Shown here: positions 46,570-57,909 of the stretch, piece after piece
Position numbering within the stretch: the stretch's first letter is position 1
Layout of the letters: each line of letters opens with the position of its first letter
Source of the DNA: Oopsacas minuta
Lineage: Eukaryota; Porifera; Hexactinellida; Lyssacinosida; Leucopsacidae
NCBI GenBank assembly: GCA_024704765.1
Contig: JAKMXF010000099.1
Coordinates: 382,432 to 446,431 of the forward strand
Reading direction: 5' to 3'
Length of the DNA stretch: 64,000 nucleotides
Position numbers and translations under genes: made by a program
The notes under the pieces: model-generated
Databases searched by the model: none
Told to the model about the DNA's origin: nothing
What the model saw: the letters and a program-made list of their open reading frames with translations, nothing else

Positions 46570-47009
46570 GATAATTATACATTTGTCTTACCTAACTCGT
46601 ACCAATTACGAAATATTCACGATTTACCTTATATGGAGGTGTGAAACTGCATAACTCACATTCCACAAATATTTGAGGTAAGGAAATGTGACTAAATGAC
46701 TCCTTACTCATGATTTCCCATTGTATAATAACACATTTATCATGTCTAACTCTAACTGGAAGCGATATTTTGACATTATTAACATAATGTAGAAAGGTGT
46801 GAAAACCGCATATCTCATATTCCACAAATCTTTCAGGTAAGGTAACATGACCAATGGGCTCTAAAAGTATAACTCCTATTCAATAATAACACATTTGGGG
46901 TATCTAACTATAGCGGTTTACGAGATCTCGATAAATACACAATGGACCCAAGTTCCAAGACCCGAGCTGCAGCCCACAATCCTTTATTAAGGTAGTCTAT
47001 CGCTGCAAC
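46570..47009 (-). repeat. Right long inverted repeat of the P-like element
   Basis: Complement of the left arm, with nearly identical inner 300 bp. The outer boundary is taken where CGCTGCAAC ceases to match. Confidence 0.85.
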
Positions 47010-47088
47010 ACTTATTTATGCAGCGGTAGTTTCGTTGGACGGAAGAGCGACGAAGAAACTATTACCAGTATATCTCATCCTAGGTATG

Positions 47089-47148
47089 CTGGAGCGCATT
47101 AAGAACTACTTCTCCTACAGTTATAAAGTAGTTCTTAATGCGCTCCAG
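47089..47148. repeat. Perfect 23 bp hairpin
   Basis: Arms 47089-47111 and 47126-47148 are exact complements (CTGGAGCGCATTAAGAACTA... and its reverse), with a 14 nt loop CTCCTACAGTTATA. It lies 80 bp outside the P-like element's right end. Confidence 0.85.
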
Positions 47149-47468
47149 AAAGATCTCCTGTAAGAGATTTTCACGTACCTCAAAAAGCGTCTGAACAAGA
47201 CCTGGGGTCAATACTCTTATATATTTCAATTACAATTATTGTATTTTACTCCGTTTCACTTACTATTTCAGTACATAATGGATATAGTGATATATTGGAT
47301 ATATTGATATTTTTGTACGTTGATTTTTATCCCGGTTTACATTACCCAGGGTGCTAACCAGGCTTATGCTTCGCGCTACAGCGGCATGAATTTTGGCAAG
47401 AATATTTCTAGGATTATGAAAACTCTCTCTAGGGACAGAAACTCCTATATCATGATGCAAAATTTATA

Positions 47469-48546
47469 GCGTAGGCCATGCCTACTAAACATAAGGCCTA
47501 ACAGTAACTCGAATTTTTGGCACCAGGGATGCAGTATTAGCTGAAAGCAATTATAGACATAGATTCTTTATTACAGAAAAATGCATTTTTGGATGAATAA
47601 ATGTGTTACATTTTTGTAGAACAGCAATTTTATGCAAATAAATGGTAAAAACTTTTAGGAATGTGTAAAAATATGTGGCTAGTAAGCATTTATTTAGCAA
47701 AATATGTCATTCTTTGATGTCTTGTAGAACGTTAAATATTGCATTTATCAACTCAAAGTGAATAAATGAAATGATCTATGGATCCTTTATACAAAATGTC
47801 AAAAGTTTGTCATTCAATAGTTGGCTCGTTGAGTTAAGGTAGAGTCCATGGATGACAAGTTTTTGTGAATATTCAATTATAACTCGAGAATCATTTAAAT
47901 TATCATAAAATCAGGATAGGCAATTTATACTATTTACCCAACTTCCCATACCCTTGCAATACATTTTGATACGATATCTCTCACCAATGTGACGATGCCC
48001 ATGTATGGTCATTTTCAATATTCTGCAATACCCTTCAATTATTTCCTATCAAAATGTATTACAAGGGTATGAGAAATTGGGTAAATAGTATAAATTGCCT
48101 ATCTTGATTTTATGATAATTTAAATGATTCTCGAGTCATAATTGAATATTCATAAAAACTTGTCATCCATGGTCTCTACCTTAACTCAACAACGAGCCAA
48201 CTTTTGAATGATAAATTTTTGACATTTTATATAAAAGGATCTATAGATCATTTCATTTATTCATTTTGAGTTGATCAATGCAATATTTAACGTTCTACAA
48301 GGCATCAAAGAATGACATATTTTGCTAAATAAATGCTTACTAGCCACATATCTTTACACATTCCTAAAAGTTTTTACCATTTATTTGTATAAAATTTGCT
48401 GTCCTACAAATCTGCAAAACATTTATTCAGGCAAAAATGTACCTTTTCTACAATAAAGAAACCATGTATATAAATGCTTTCAGCTAATACTTCATCCCTG
48501 GTACTTTTACTGTTAGGCCTTATATTTAGTAGGCTATGCGTAGGCG
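47469..48546. mobile_element. Foldback element, family 1 copy B
   Basis: This roughly 1.08 kb palindrome is centred near 48005. Outer ends are TAGGCCATGCCTACTAAACA and the complement of TGCATAGCCTACTAAATATA. Inner shared words include GTATTAGCTGAAAGC, GTAGAACGTTAAATATTGCA and TACCCAACTTCCCATACCC in inverted order. It is the best preserved of three copies in the window. Confidence 0.8.
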
Positions 48547-48549
48547 TAT

Positions 48550-49240
48550 GAAATGAATTAGAGTCCATTTCTAGGCGTATGGCCCCTGAGATCCTGACAG
48601 TACCCATACAAAATTTATTGGAATTGAATTCCAATCTTGTCACGTAGTACATTTACAATTACAATTACTTTTCAATTTATTATGATAGTTATATAATACA
48701 AAATAGTTGAATAGAATAATTTTTTCTATAAACGCCCATATGAATTGTCAGTGATGAGTTCCTGGGATACTTCATTACTTAGGTAACACCTATCAGGTCG
48801 AAACAATTTCTCAGCTCTACTCAAATGTCTCTCCACTGGAGTTTAAGAAGCTGGAAGAGATTAATATCGCTGTGCTATCTTGGGTAAAGTTTGTATGTAT
48901 TCACATCCTTTTGGTTTCCAAAATACCGGGCATCAGCTTCTTCTTGTAAACGAATCTCTGGTATGTACAAGTTTATTCTGCTCCTAAGCTTTCATGAGTG
49001 ATTGAGAAGGAAAACTGGTCATAAAACTCAGTAACTCCACTTCTTTGATCGCGTTTTTAGGAGGAGAGCTTTCAATTGGCGACTATAAATTACTGATATC
49101 TTCTGTTTTATGTCATGTCGGATGCATACTTCTTAAATCTGGATTCAATTCTATCTGACTCACTTTCAGTACTCAATCTGTTTGAATCTTAGATCAAGAA
49201 TTGCTGCAAAAATACTGCTCACGTGCTCGTAGATTCCCAT
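48550..49240. other. Gene-free stretch
   Basis: No supported exon or terminal repeat. The sequence upstream of 49240 may include decayed hAT C-terminal coding sequence, but no dimerisation motif is readable. Confidence 0.4.
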
Positions 49241-49247
49241 TCTTTCA

Positions 49248-50060
49248 TCAAGGGATTTTCCAGTGATTCAACATGTTAGACTTATTAAGGCTCTCAATGT
49301 TTCTAGAAATCTCGAATTCCCCGAATGCATGGATTGAATTCTGTCGTTGTGTGAATTCTATACCTTCTTCAAATGGTGTTAGTAATTCTACCAGATCTGA
49401 GAGTAGGCAACGCTCATAGACGCTTAGATTTGATAAACCAACATTTCTAGTTTTGCTTCTACAATATTTAATGAGGGTCACTGTTCCACCCGTCACAACG
49501 TTCGCTTCTTGCTTTCTTCTAAGATATTTTTGGCCTGTATTGACTTATAAACATAAGATATAATATTCGTTGCCTTTCTAATTATTTTCTTCGCTGTCCC
49601 TGCTTCTTTAAACCATATTTTGCTACCAGTTGAAGTGTGTGGATAAAACAGGGTTCGTGCTCTGAGATGTAGGTTATACAATTATTTAGACCGATTGGGT
49701 GAATGCTATTATTATCATTACCCTCCTCACAAGAAACTGAGCTCGAATCATCTCTCGCTATTGAATCAGAGCCAGGTATAATGAATGCCTTGACCATGTT
49801 GGAAGCGTTATTAATGATTATGTTTGTTATTTTACCCTGAATTTTATATACTAAAATTATCTCTTCACATAGTTCGGTAATATTTTCTGCATTTTGTTGC
49901 CCTCGAAATCGTTTACTTCCCAAAGTCACCTAACGCAAAGACCAGTCTAATATAAAATGGCAGGTTATTCCGACGAACCTCCGCATTTGTTGACTGAACC
50001 ATCTATCAATTGGTATGGAAACAGTATCATCCGCATCTATCAGATCCTTTATCTTATTTC
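49248..50060 (-). pseudogene. hAT-family transposase remnant
   Basis: On the minus strand the upstream block contains RGQQNAENITELCEEIILVY then KITNIIINNASNMVKAFIIP, where the usual catalytic TDNA is changed to NNA, and EHEPCFIHTLQLVAKYGLK, the CxAHxLQL region of BED-type hAT transposases. After frame changes a second block (49496-49248) has SNLSVYERCLLSDLVELLTPFEEG, the helical insertion region. N- and C-termini are missing. Confidence 0.75.
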
Positions 50061-50069
50061 AATGATTTG

Positions 50070-51425
50070 AACTTTCTCTGTTGGTATTTCATTAGAGGGA
50101 CGTTTCGTAATGGAATAATATATCGTTTATCAAGTAGGTTTGCTAACATTTAAATGAATGACTCTCAACAAGTGATATCAGTAGCATCTAACGGGAGTGG
50201 GTCAAGTTGACTATACTTCTTTACCTCAAAGTTATTAGTATTTTGTTCAGTGGATCGTCCTAATAATGTAGAAGCAATATTTGTTTGTATCTCAAGAAAC
50301 TGTCCTTTGTGTTATCTCTATATACAATGAGTAAATTATACTTACTGGAGTATGTTATCCTTGTAGGAAGTTTTGAAGTTGTGAATACTATTCAACGTTC
50401 AATTTATTTTTCTTAGCTTTCTAATCTTTCTAATTCTTCTCTATATCATCTAGGCAGTCAGGATTTGAAGTAATAGTAAAGTAATATAAATTACCTATGT
50501 TACTATAACATCAATTTTATGTCCTAATACTATTACTTTTCAAATTGTAATCATACTATTACAATTACAATTGGACATTACTATTACTCCAGGCCTGATC
50601 TGGACCCAAAATAAGATATCTTTGGCTCGCACCTCATTTTAGGTTTATGACCTGGATTCCTGGAGAAATGTCCAAGGTCTCTTCCAAAGATACCTTGAAG
50701 AAGCGATGAAAGTGGGAATGACAGCTAAAGTCGTTTGTACATTTATGGTATCCTAAGTACCCGGTGATGGACAAACCGAACACAACGAATGGGTCAAGCT
50801 TAAGGGCGAAGATCTGACTGCAGAAGGTGCCCTTCAATTCAGCGCTTTTGCTCAGAAAGACTTTAGTTGGTAAGGGCATATCTATCGATCGGGGATGTCG
50901 CAAATAGATTGTTGGCCAATAGGACAATGGCTCAAAGGATGAAACCGTCAATTGTGAAGACGTAGGCTCTTGATATTGAAATATTATCTACTACATAGAA
51001 GAAATCCAAATTGTAGAATTATTTGGTCCCATATTACTCATAATCCCAATTTATTGATTAAAGTTTCAGTAGTTTAACACTCTATTTAAGCTATATCCAT
51101 AATATACTTTTGGAAAATATGGGAAAAACAAGAATTTTTTGCATAATTTATCTCAGATATCAAGAAGTATGAATTATTCCAATTATTTGAATAGTATAAT
51201 TCATTAATTCATTAATTATTCAACTTAGCAATCACTTAACCATATTGTACCCCAACCTATATTCCTCAACCTGTGGCCATTGGGATCATACGCTTTTCTC
51301 TGCCTCGTAAATCTCGTTCCATGGACTGGGATAGGAAACCCAAGGACAGTCAAAAACAGAGGGTATTGCAACTGTCGCCCGACAAAAAAGCAGTGACAGT
51401 ACTGGTTTAAAATTGGTCCCACAAT
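50070..51425. other. Gene-free stretch; possible retroelement-derived segment
   Basis: Positions 50634-50951 are open on the minus strand (105 codons) without a recognisable domain. Near 50470-50575 are several TAATAGTA/TACTATTA words. Gag-like sequence for the downstream Gypsy element might be here but cannot be demonstrated. Confidence 0.35.
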
Positions 51426-51429
51426 ATAG

Positions 51430-53000
51430 CTGCAATATTGGACACTGGTACGAAGCCTAGCCTAGTTGACTACGAAACAGCATACTGTTAGACCTCGCTG
51501 ACCGAATGGTATCCATCTCGAGTAGGGTATCTGTCCTTTGCCAACAAACATTAAAGTTCCTGGTAGATGTCGATATTTCCATTCATATTGCTGGTTTCAA
51601 CTCCATGACAGAAAGCCTGCGAATTCTATGTAAGTCCCGTGGTCCTTGGATGTAGTTCTAGTTATAAAAGGAGATGCGACCCTTTGCTTTGCGTTGAACT
51701 ATAGGCAGTTCAACGCCGTCACCAAGGGAGACAATTATAGCCTCCCAGATCCACGGTGCGTATTTGGCATGTTAGCAGGGAACAATTAATTCTTCAAACT
51801 AGATATTGCATCAGCTTACTGGACTATTCCGATCAGCCCCGAGGACGTTAATAAGACTACCTTTCACCCCAAAGGGCATGTATGAAATATTTGCTGTGCC
51901 CTTTGGGCTGTGTAATACTCTGACTACTTTCCACAGGGTTATTGAGTGTATGCTGAAAGAGGGCCCCAAAGCCGACGATATTCTAATCTTTTCAGATACA
52001 TTTGAGGATCATCGAAAGTACCTATTGGTAGTTTCAGATTGTCTAAACGCGGAAGTCCTTGAATTTCTAACGGAAAGGTTCTTGTTCGGGTTTCAGTCCG
52101 TCGAGTTCTTGAGTCACCTTGTATCCAGCTCAGGTAGGGCTCCAGTCTGATGTTATGTATGCAAGTTGCAGACTTGGAGGCCTTTCCTCAACCTGGAACG
52201 GTCACAGAATTACATTGTTTCTTGGGTCTCATAATTATTTCGATGTTGCATTTTGGACATGTCTAATCGTACAGAACCATTTTACAACTTTTCCCGAAGG
52301 CGAAATCTTGGTACTGGGATGGACAATGTCACAATACATCCACACATCTACGGGTCATAGCTAGTACAAAGTACCCTGGCACATACGGAACGGGAAGCTG
52401 AACTCTACCTCTGGGCGGTTCCTAGTTTGAAGCGATTCGCGGCAGTGTTGTCACAGTTAGATTTAAGAACTCGAAAGTTGCGACCAATTCATGGGCGTAG
52501 CTAGGATTGAGGCACAGGAGACAATGACCTCCTCTCTATTCGTAGCCTCCCATTTCTATTGTAATCCCCACTTAATTGAGACAAGTATTAATCCTTGCCT
52601 CCTCTCTCTAGGATTACGTACTAGTTACGCCTCAGCAATTCAATTCTTCTCCTCATCCTGAGCCCAACTCATAAGATTTACCCCTCTGGTCATTTGGATG
52701 CTTGGGCACTCATCGCAGCGACGAAAATATGGATAGTGTATCTGAAAGGAGCGTCAAGCATTGTCCTAATGACTGATTATTGCCCTCTTAAATAGTACAC
52801 TAATCACGCTTTCACACGTTGGATAATGGAGCAGTAGGAACTGCCGTTTAGGATTGTCTACAAATCAGGGAAGAGAACTAGGTCGGCGATTGTCTGAATA
52901 CCCCTTGCTTTGGCCCAGTGAGATCTTTTTTCTCGCTCATTGCAAGACACGCTCTCACAACTTGACCATAAGCAGCGAGAAATTTACCAACACAATCTGC
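51430..53000 (+). pseudogene. Gypsy-type LTR retrotransposon pol remnant
   Basis: In order along the plus strand: ILDTGTKPSLVD (51432-51467), an aspartic protease active-site motif; LCFALNYRQFNAVTKGDNYSLPDP (about 51690-51755) and KLDIASAYWTIPISPEDVNKT (51800-51855), reverse transcriptase blocks; VPFGLCNTLTTFHRVI; and ADDILIFSDTFEDH, the catalytic xDD box with Lys before ADD. An RNase H-like tail ends WIMEQ...FRIVYKSGKRT (about 52820-52880). Many stops and frame changes show it is dead. Neither LTRs nor integrase could be identified. Confidence 0.8.
52493..52634. mobile_element. MITE with GGCGTAGCTAG ends, copy 1
   Basis: Inverted ends GGGCGTAGCTAGGATTGAGGC and GTACTAGTTACGCCTC. The body (CCTCC...TTGTAATC-CCA) matches 60820-60959. 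It lies inside the Gypsy remnant, so it inserted later. Confidence 0.7.
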
Positions 53001-53452
53001 CCTCGTCGTCTAACGAGTAGCTGAAAGTGTGCCCAATAAGAACATATCCTTAGTAAAAAAGATTTCTGCTTCATCAAAAATATGCCTCAATTCCTCTTCT
53101 AATGGATCCCAAACACAACCCAATATAACCATCTTTCGTGATGCAGAGCCTATAGATACTATAGCAACTCAGTTTGGATATCTATTTATGGAATACCCGA
53201 TTTAAAAACGTCCTTCACTAAAATAGTCTCGTTATTCGCTCGCTATCTTAAGGACAAGATATTATCACCACATTCATTCCTATCCGAGCAGCAATACCAG
53301 TATGCTAACCTGCCATTGTGTTGCTACAATCACACCCTTGTGTCCTTGTATTATCTTTATGCAATCCTACTCGATTTAGTAATACGGCCATGCATGAAAC
53401 AAATCTTGCTGCCGCAGACAGTTAAACATTGTTATTTATGTCAGCAGTCTTA

Positions 53453-54785
53453 CAGGTGTTTCACAATTGATATCGTGTTATACAATATTACATAACTGAT
53501 AGAATACTAGATATATTACTACAATTATTTGCCAATATATCCACCACTAAGTTCAATGCACTTATGGATTCGTTTTGGCATTCCATCCATCAATTTGTCC
53601 AAAACCTCTGGTGAAATATTGGACCATGCTGTTTTCAGTCGATTTTCCAACATTTTTATGTCTTTTATCTCACCTATTGAATCTAGATCATCTTTCAAAA
53701 TCGACCATATGTTCTCAATGGGACTCAAGTCTGGAGAGTTGGCTGGCCAGGTACCTTTCGCCCAAAAACTCTTTAGGTTACTTCTCAACCAATTTTGTGT
53801 CATGTTTGCCGTGTGAGCTGGAGCGCCATCTTGTTGAAATATCGCACGGGACATATTTTTAACATTTTCCTCTCAACAACTGTGCCTCTTTCTCGCTTTC
53901 TGTTCATTGTAGACATTAAAGTTTTACCCAGTATCTCACTAACATAGTACTCTGCAGATACAGTTTGTCCAACGGGAATGAAATGTAACTCCGACAGTGC
54001 ACGATGTGACATCATACCCCATACTTGAATTTTCTTTGGAAATTTCACCATCTGAACGGGCTCGACATCCAATGCGTTTCTCGCCCAAACACAATCATTT
54101 TTCCTGTTTGGGGGATGATTTAACTCAAACGGTGATTCATCTGTAAATAATATGTTTTTCCAATCATTTGCTGTCCAATTGACACGTTCTTTACAAAATT
54201 TTAACCTAGCAGCCATGTTTTTCTCTGTTATTACCGGCTGTCGCTGGCGTTTGTAAGATTTTACACCCTTTTCTTTTGTCAAATAACGGTACACTGTACT
54301 CTGAGATACGGAATGACCTTTCAACTTTAATTTCTTGGATAGACCACGTACAGACTGTCGTTTTTGCCAATTGATTTAGTAATTACAATCTTGGCAACTT
54401 TCGATATGGACGATTTACGGCCACGTCCCCCTTTGTTTTCTAATGTCAAATCATTCTTGAAAAGTCGCCACCAACGCTGAACTGTACGGATATTAACTCC
54501 AAGTTTAAGAGACACAAACTTCTGAGAAGAGCCAGCTTGTAGCATGCCAACAGCCTGTGAGCGAATCATGATACTGTATTCTTTCACCATTATATTATGC
54601 AAATAATTAGCCCAATTTGGATATGGAAATAGGAGCTATAAAATGTTTCGATTGATGAATGAAATAATTACTCAATAGAACCCTGTAAGATTAATTATGA
54701 TTGCAAGTTTAAATACACAGATATTATTGCATGGGTGCATAATAAACAAATTTAGAAAATACGACATCAATTGTGAAACACCCTG
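53453..54785 (-). mobile_element. Tc1-like element, nearly intact
   Basis: TA duplications (53451-53452 and 54786-54787) flank inverted ends CAGGTGTTTCACAATTGATA and ATCAATTGTGAAACACCCTG. The length is 1333 bp. Confidence 0.92.
53525..54602 (-). pseudogene. Tc1-like DD37E transposase with two frameshifts
   Basis: The first frame begins at 54602 or the internal Met five codons in and holds the paired-type DNA-binding region with GSSQKFVSLKLGVNIRTVQR and GRGRKS. A one-base shift at AAAAACGAC (about 54345) leads into the catalytic frame, with VYRYLTKEKGVKSYKRQ, ILFTDESPF (first Asp) and VWGMMSHRALSELHF. A second shift near 53870 precedes IFQQDGAPAHT (second Asp) and SPDLSPIENIW (Glu). Counting gives 37 residues between the last two acids. 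Apart from these two lesions the protein is complete, so the element died recently. Confidence 0.9.
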
Positions 54786-54839
54786 TATTTAGTAAGAAGG
54801 CATATAATTTATTCTTGTAACTTCCGAATATTCCAAAGG

Positions 54840-55440
54840 AGAGTTCCTGGCTAAACAGATAGATTATCCCATTTTGGACTTTTGGAGACGATTAATGCTC
54901 ACGAACCAGTAGCCCACGTAGGTTTGATTGATGTTTTCCAGTATGTTGAGCAAGGCCCCAAAGTTTCCACGAAGTTTTGTGTCAAATGATATTTCATCTT
55001 TTTACAAACGTGCCATTGTATGCGATACCTGGATTAGGAAAGTATTTACCACATCGAACAACCTCCACAAATCATCAAACTTTAGTTCCTTAGTCGTCGA
55101 GTTATTTGGATTGAGTAGTTCCATCACGTTATGTACACATCTTTGCCAACCAACTGATCCAAGAAGAAATAGCTTTTTTCATCATTCCACTATTGAATCC
55201 CTAATTCGTTCCAGTTGAATGTTTCCTAATCCAAGGCATATTTATGGATGATTTGTAATGCATGCACTTTGCAACAGCTTTGATACAGGGTGTGCAGTGA
55301 CGATAATCTTCCTCATTATCATATTCAACCCACCCAAAGTTATTCTATGATTCTTTGAAGCTACATTTATGCATTCTCATTTGTTTATTGGAACCATCAA
55401 GTTTGGTTCCTTTCACTTCAGCGGCGTACTTTGCGAAGAT
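54840..55440 (-). pseudogene. hAT-type transposase, N-terminal zinc-finger region remnant
   Basis: On the minus strand near 55395-55290 the frame reads HKCSFKES-x-NNFGWVEYDNEED then CTPCIKAV, the W-xxx-F-x-W-x-x-Y...CxxC pattern of TTF-type zinc fingers that precede hAT transposases. Downstream (55080-54860) another frame reads DDLWRLFDVVNTFLI and FDTKLRGNFGALLNILENIN. Several stops intervene. The catalytic part is not present, since a Tc1 lies just below at 54785. Confidence 0.55.
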
Positions 55441-55444
55441 ATGC

Positions 55445-56470
55445 TAAATCAAATCAAAGTATATTATTTTTATTATTCAATATATATATTCATATCAGGG
55501 TTTCATACAGGATTCTTTGCTGGGGCGGAAACGATTGATCACACCCTATAAATAACACATTCCCATGTAAATTAGGTTTGATCTGGTCACCTAATCTTGG
55601 TCAAAACTCCTCAGTATGGTAACCTTTCCATCAACGAGATGGTGAATGCGACTAGCCGTGTTTACCCACACTTGCTAACATTCCGACGCGAGCCTCCCTA
55701 TCCCATCGATCCAGGGTATTAATATCTTGGGGAATGCCAGAAAAAGTTACATGTGGAATATGTGGAGGCCCTGAAGAGGACACAGGTGGAGATAAACTAG
55801 ATAGCAAATCTAATATAGGAATGAATCTCTCGAGAACTCGATTCAAGGCCAATCAGGGAAAAATGAAGCTGAAATTGACTATGGAGATAAAGCAATGCTA
55901 AAATGGAACGGAAGTGGTGATTCATTGACAGAGACGTTTCTTAGGCCAGTTGAGGTATTAGAAAAAGAAGGGCCCAATGTTAAATTACTCTTATTTCGTG
56001 AAACACATGGTACATCTAGACAACGTTAAGAAGTATTTGTATAGCTAACCATCCTTAGTAGAGGCAAAGGAACCTACAGGATGGCTCAGATGGAAACGAG
56101 GACTTCGTTACACCAGCTGTCTCAAAAGAATGGTATCTATTAATAGAAGAACTTGGGAGCCGAATACTCTACGAGGATATAGAGAGGATATAAACTGTCT
56201 CTCCTCGTTACCAACAGAGTAACCTGAAGCAGCCTAAATACCTCCAGGAATACTTCACACGCATATAGTTGGAGAAAAACGAAAGAAGGAGCTCTCCCTG
56301 AGCTTGATCTCAAACGGGAGGTGTTATGAACCTGTTAATTATATTAAGCCCTGTATTAGCACAGTCTTCATTAGTCCTATCATTAACTATAGTCATTTAG
56401 GTTTACTAAGCTGTTTGTTATTTCTTAGATTAATTCTATCTATAACTATTAAACCGCAATTTATCTATGT
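55445..56470. other. No recognised gene; possible gag-like relic
   Basis: Around 55860-56310 the plus strand has short open pieces (for example LTETFLRPVEVLEKEGPNV and VSKEWYLLIEELGSRILYED) that look like decayed protein-coding sequence, but I cannot assign a family. GGGAGGTGTTATGAAC at 56317 could be a polypurine tract followed by an LTR start. Confidence 0.3.
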
Positions 56471-56475
56471 AAACA

Positions 56476-56640
56476 CAGTACAACCTCGTTAATACGTACA
56501 CCAAGTGACCATCGAGATTTGTAATCCTTATCCGGAGTACTTGTTAACTGGAGTAAAATAATTGAATACCCACTGTACGAACTAAATTGTGTAAAATTCT
56601 GTTCGTCTTGACCGAAAATTCGTATTAACGAGTTTCACTG
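56476..56640. mobile_element. pogo/Tigger-type MITE, 165 bp
   Basis: Inverted ends CAGTACAACCTCGTTAATAC and GTATTAACGAGTTTCACTG. The right flank is TA; the left flank is CA, so the TA duplication is slightly decayed. CAGT-x-x-AACCTCG is the characteristic pogo/Tigger terminus. Confidence 0.75.
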
Positions 56641-57284
56641 TATGTGCAGTGGAGTATCCAGGATTATGGTGAGGGGGTATTCTGGAGCGAGCCATGCGAG
56701 CGACGCTCGTGGGGGTATGGGGAAAACCCCCGAAAATTTTTTGAATCTTAGATGCTCAAACATCGATGTACAGCTATTCTTGTCACATAGTAGGAGGAGA
56801 GTATTATTGTGCAGTTGTACCAAAGTTTTTAGATGTTTATGTTTAGATTTTGTTAAGTTATTTTATTAATACAATTTAGTGAACTTATAATTAGTCTCCT
56901 TATATATTAGTCATCAGGAGTTTTCTGGGATATCGTCCGGAAAACTCGTCAATAACTTCAGAAATATCGACAGGAATGTCATAGTGTATGAGCATGAGAG
57001 CTAATCCAGTGAGGCGATTCGTCCCCATCGATGATCGTAAGAAAGTTATATTTATTTCAAAGAACTAAAAGATCTCTCTCCCGTACAGCTGGTAACGGGC
57101 AATGTGCAAATAATACAGAATAACGTTCGAATGTTGGGAAACATAGTGCTAGCATGTCGAAGGGCATGACTTAAAGTTCTTGGTAGATAAGCTTCATAGA
57201 CAACATATCTCTTTAGGAAACCAGGTATGAGGGGGGAATCTGAACACCCAAATCCCCCCCTGGGTACACCACTGATGTGTTATG

Positions 57285-57905
57285 TATTTCTTTGTTTGCA
57301 TGCCCAGAATTGATTGAAGAAACTGGAAGCCCCCATGGATGATTTTAGCATGGAGGGGAATTTTGGGCCTGGCGCGGCCAATTTCGCGTCTTGATGAAAT
57401 TATGACGTCATTTTACCTTTTGTGTATTTCCAAAAATCACATTTGCTACTGCTCGGCCAATATACTTGATAGAAGTTTAAAATTGAACCACAGATACCCC
57501 TCAATGTGACAAATGTCCTGGTATCATGTTTTTCGTTAATTGCTATCTTATAATTGGATTATAACGTCATCATGACTGCACAAAATCAAAATTTTACACA
57601 TTTCGATATTTTTGAGAAATTCATGATACTCGAGGCACGAAATGCCTGGGTTACTAACCCAAACTGACAGCATCTCCAGAGTCACCTCAGAAGGCCATTC
57701 AATTTCATTTGGATAGACCATGGATCATAAAATCTCAACAATTAACTATTATGTGATTTCGAGGCAAGTAGTGCTGAGTATATTCCGTCACGTAGAGCGA
57801 CCAATGACACTATAAATTTAGCTGGTTGATACTTAAGCTAACCTGGAACACTAAACTGTAGCAAAGAGACCTAGCAATCAAATGGCGCTAGTATCTTGTT
57901 AAATT
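57285..57905 (+). repeat. Dispersed 650 bp repeat, copy 2
   Basis: It aligns with 10990-11620 in the same orientation along its whole length. CCAGAATTGATTGAAGAAACT opens it, and GACCTAGCAATCAAATGGCGC is near the end. No coding capacity is apparent. Confidence 0.6.
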
Positions 57906-57909
57906 GATT

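Larger units (their letters stand above)
42016..47009 (+). mobile_element. P-like (THAP) transposon with long terminal inverted repeats
   Basis: Inverted arms of about 440 bp (42016-42456 and 46570-47009) enclose a THAP-domain transposase relic. Over the sampled 234 bp (42201-42434 against 46592-46825) the arms differ at about one position, while the outermost 80 bp are more diverged. A 1.35 kb Tc1 element is inserted at 44856. Without it the element is about 3.65 kb. No convincing 8 bp target duplication was found at these boundaries, so the exact ends are uncertain. Confidence 0.82.

Noticed and set aside
47089-47148. Rho-independent terminator reading of the perfect hairpin
   Set aside because: No U-tract follows either arm and the context is eukaryotic.
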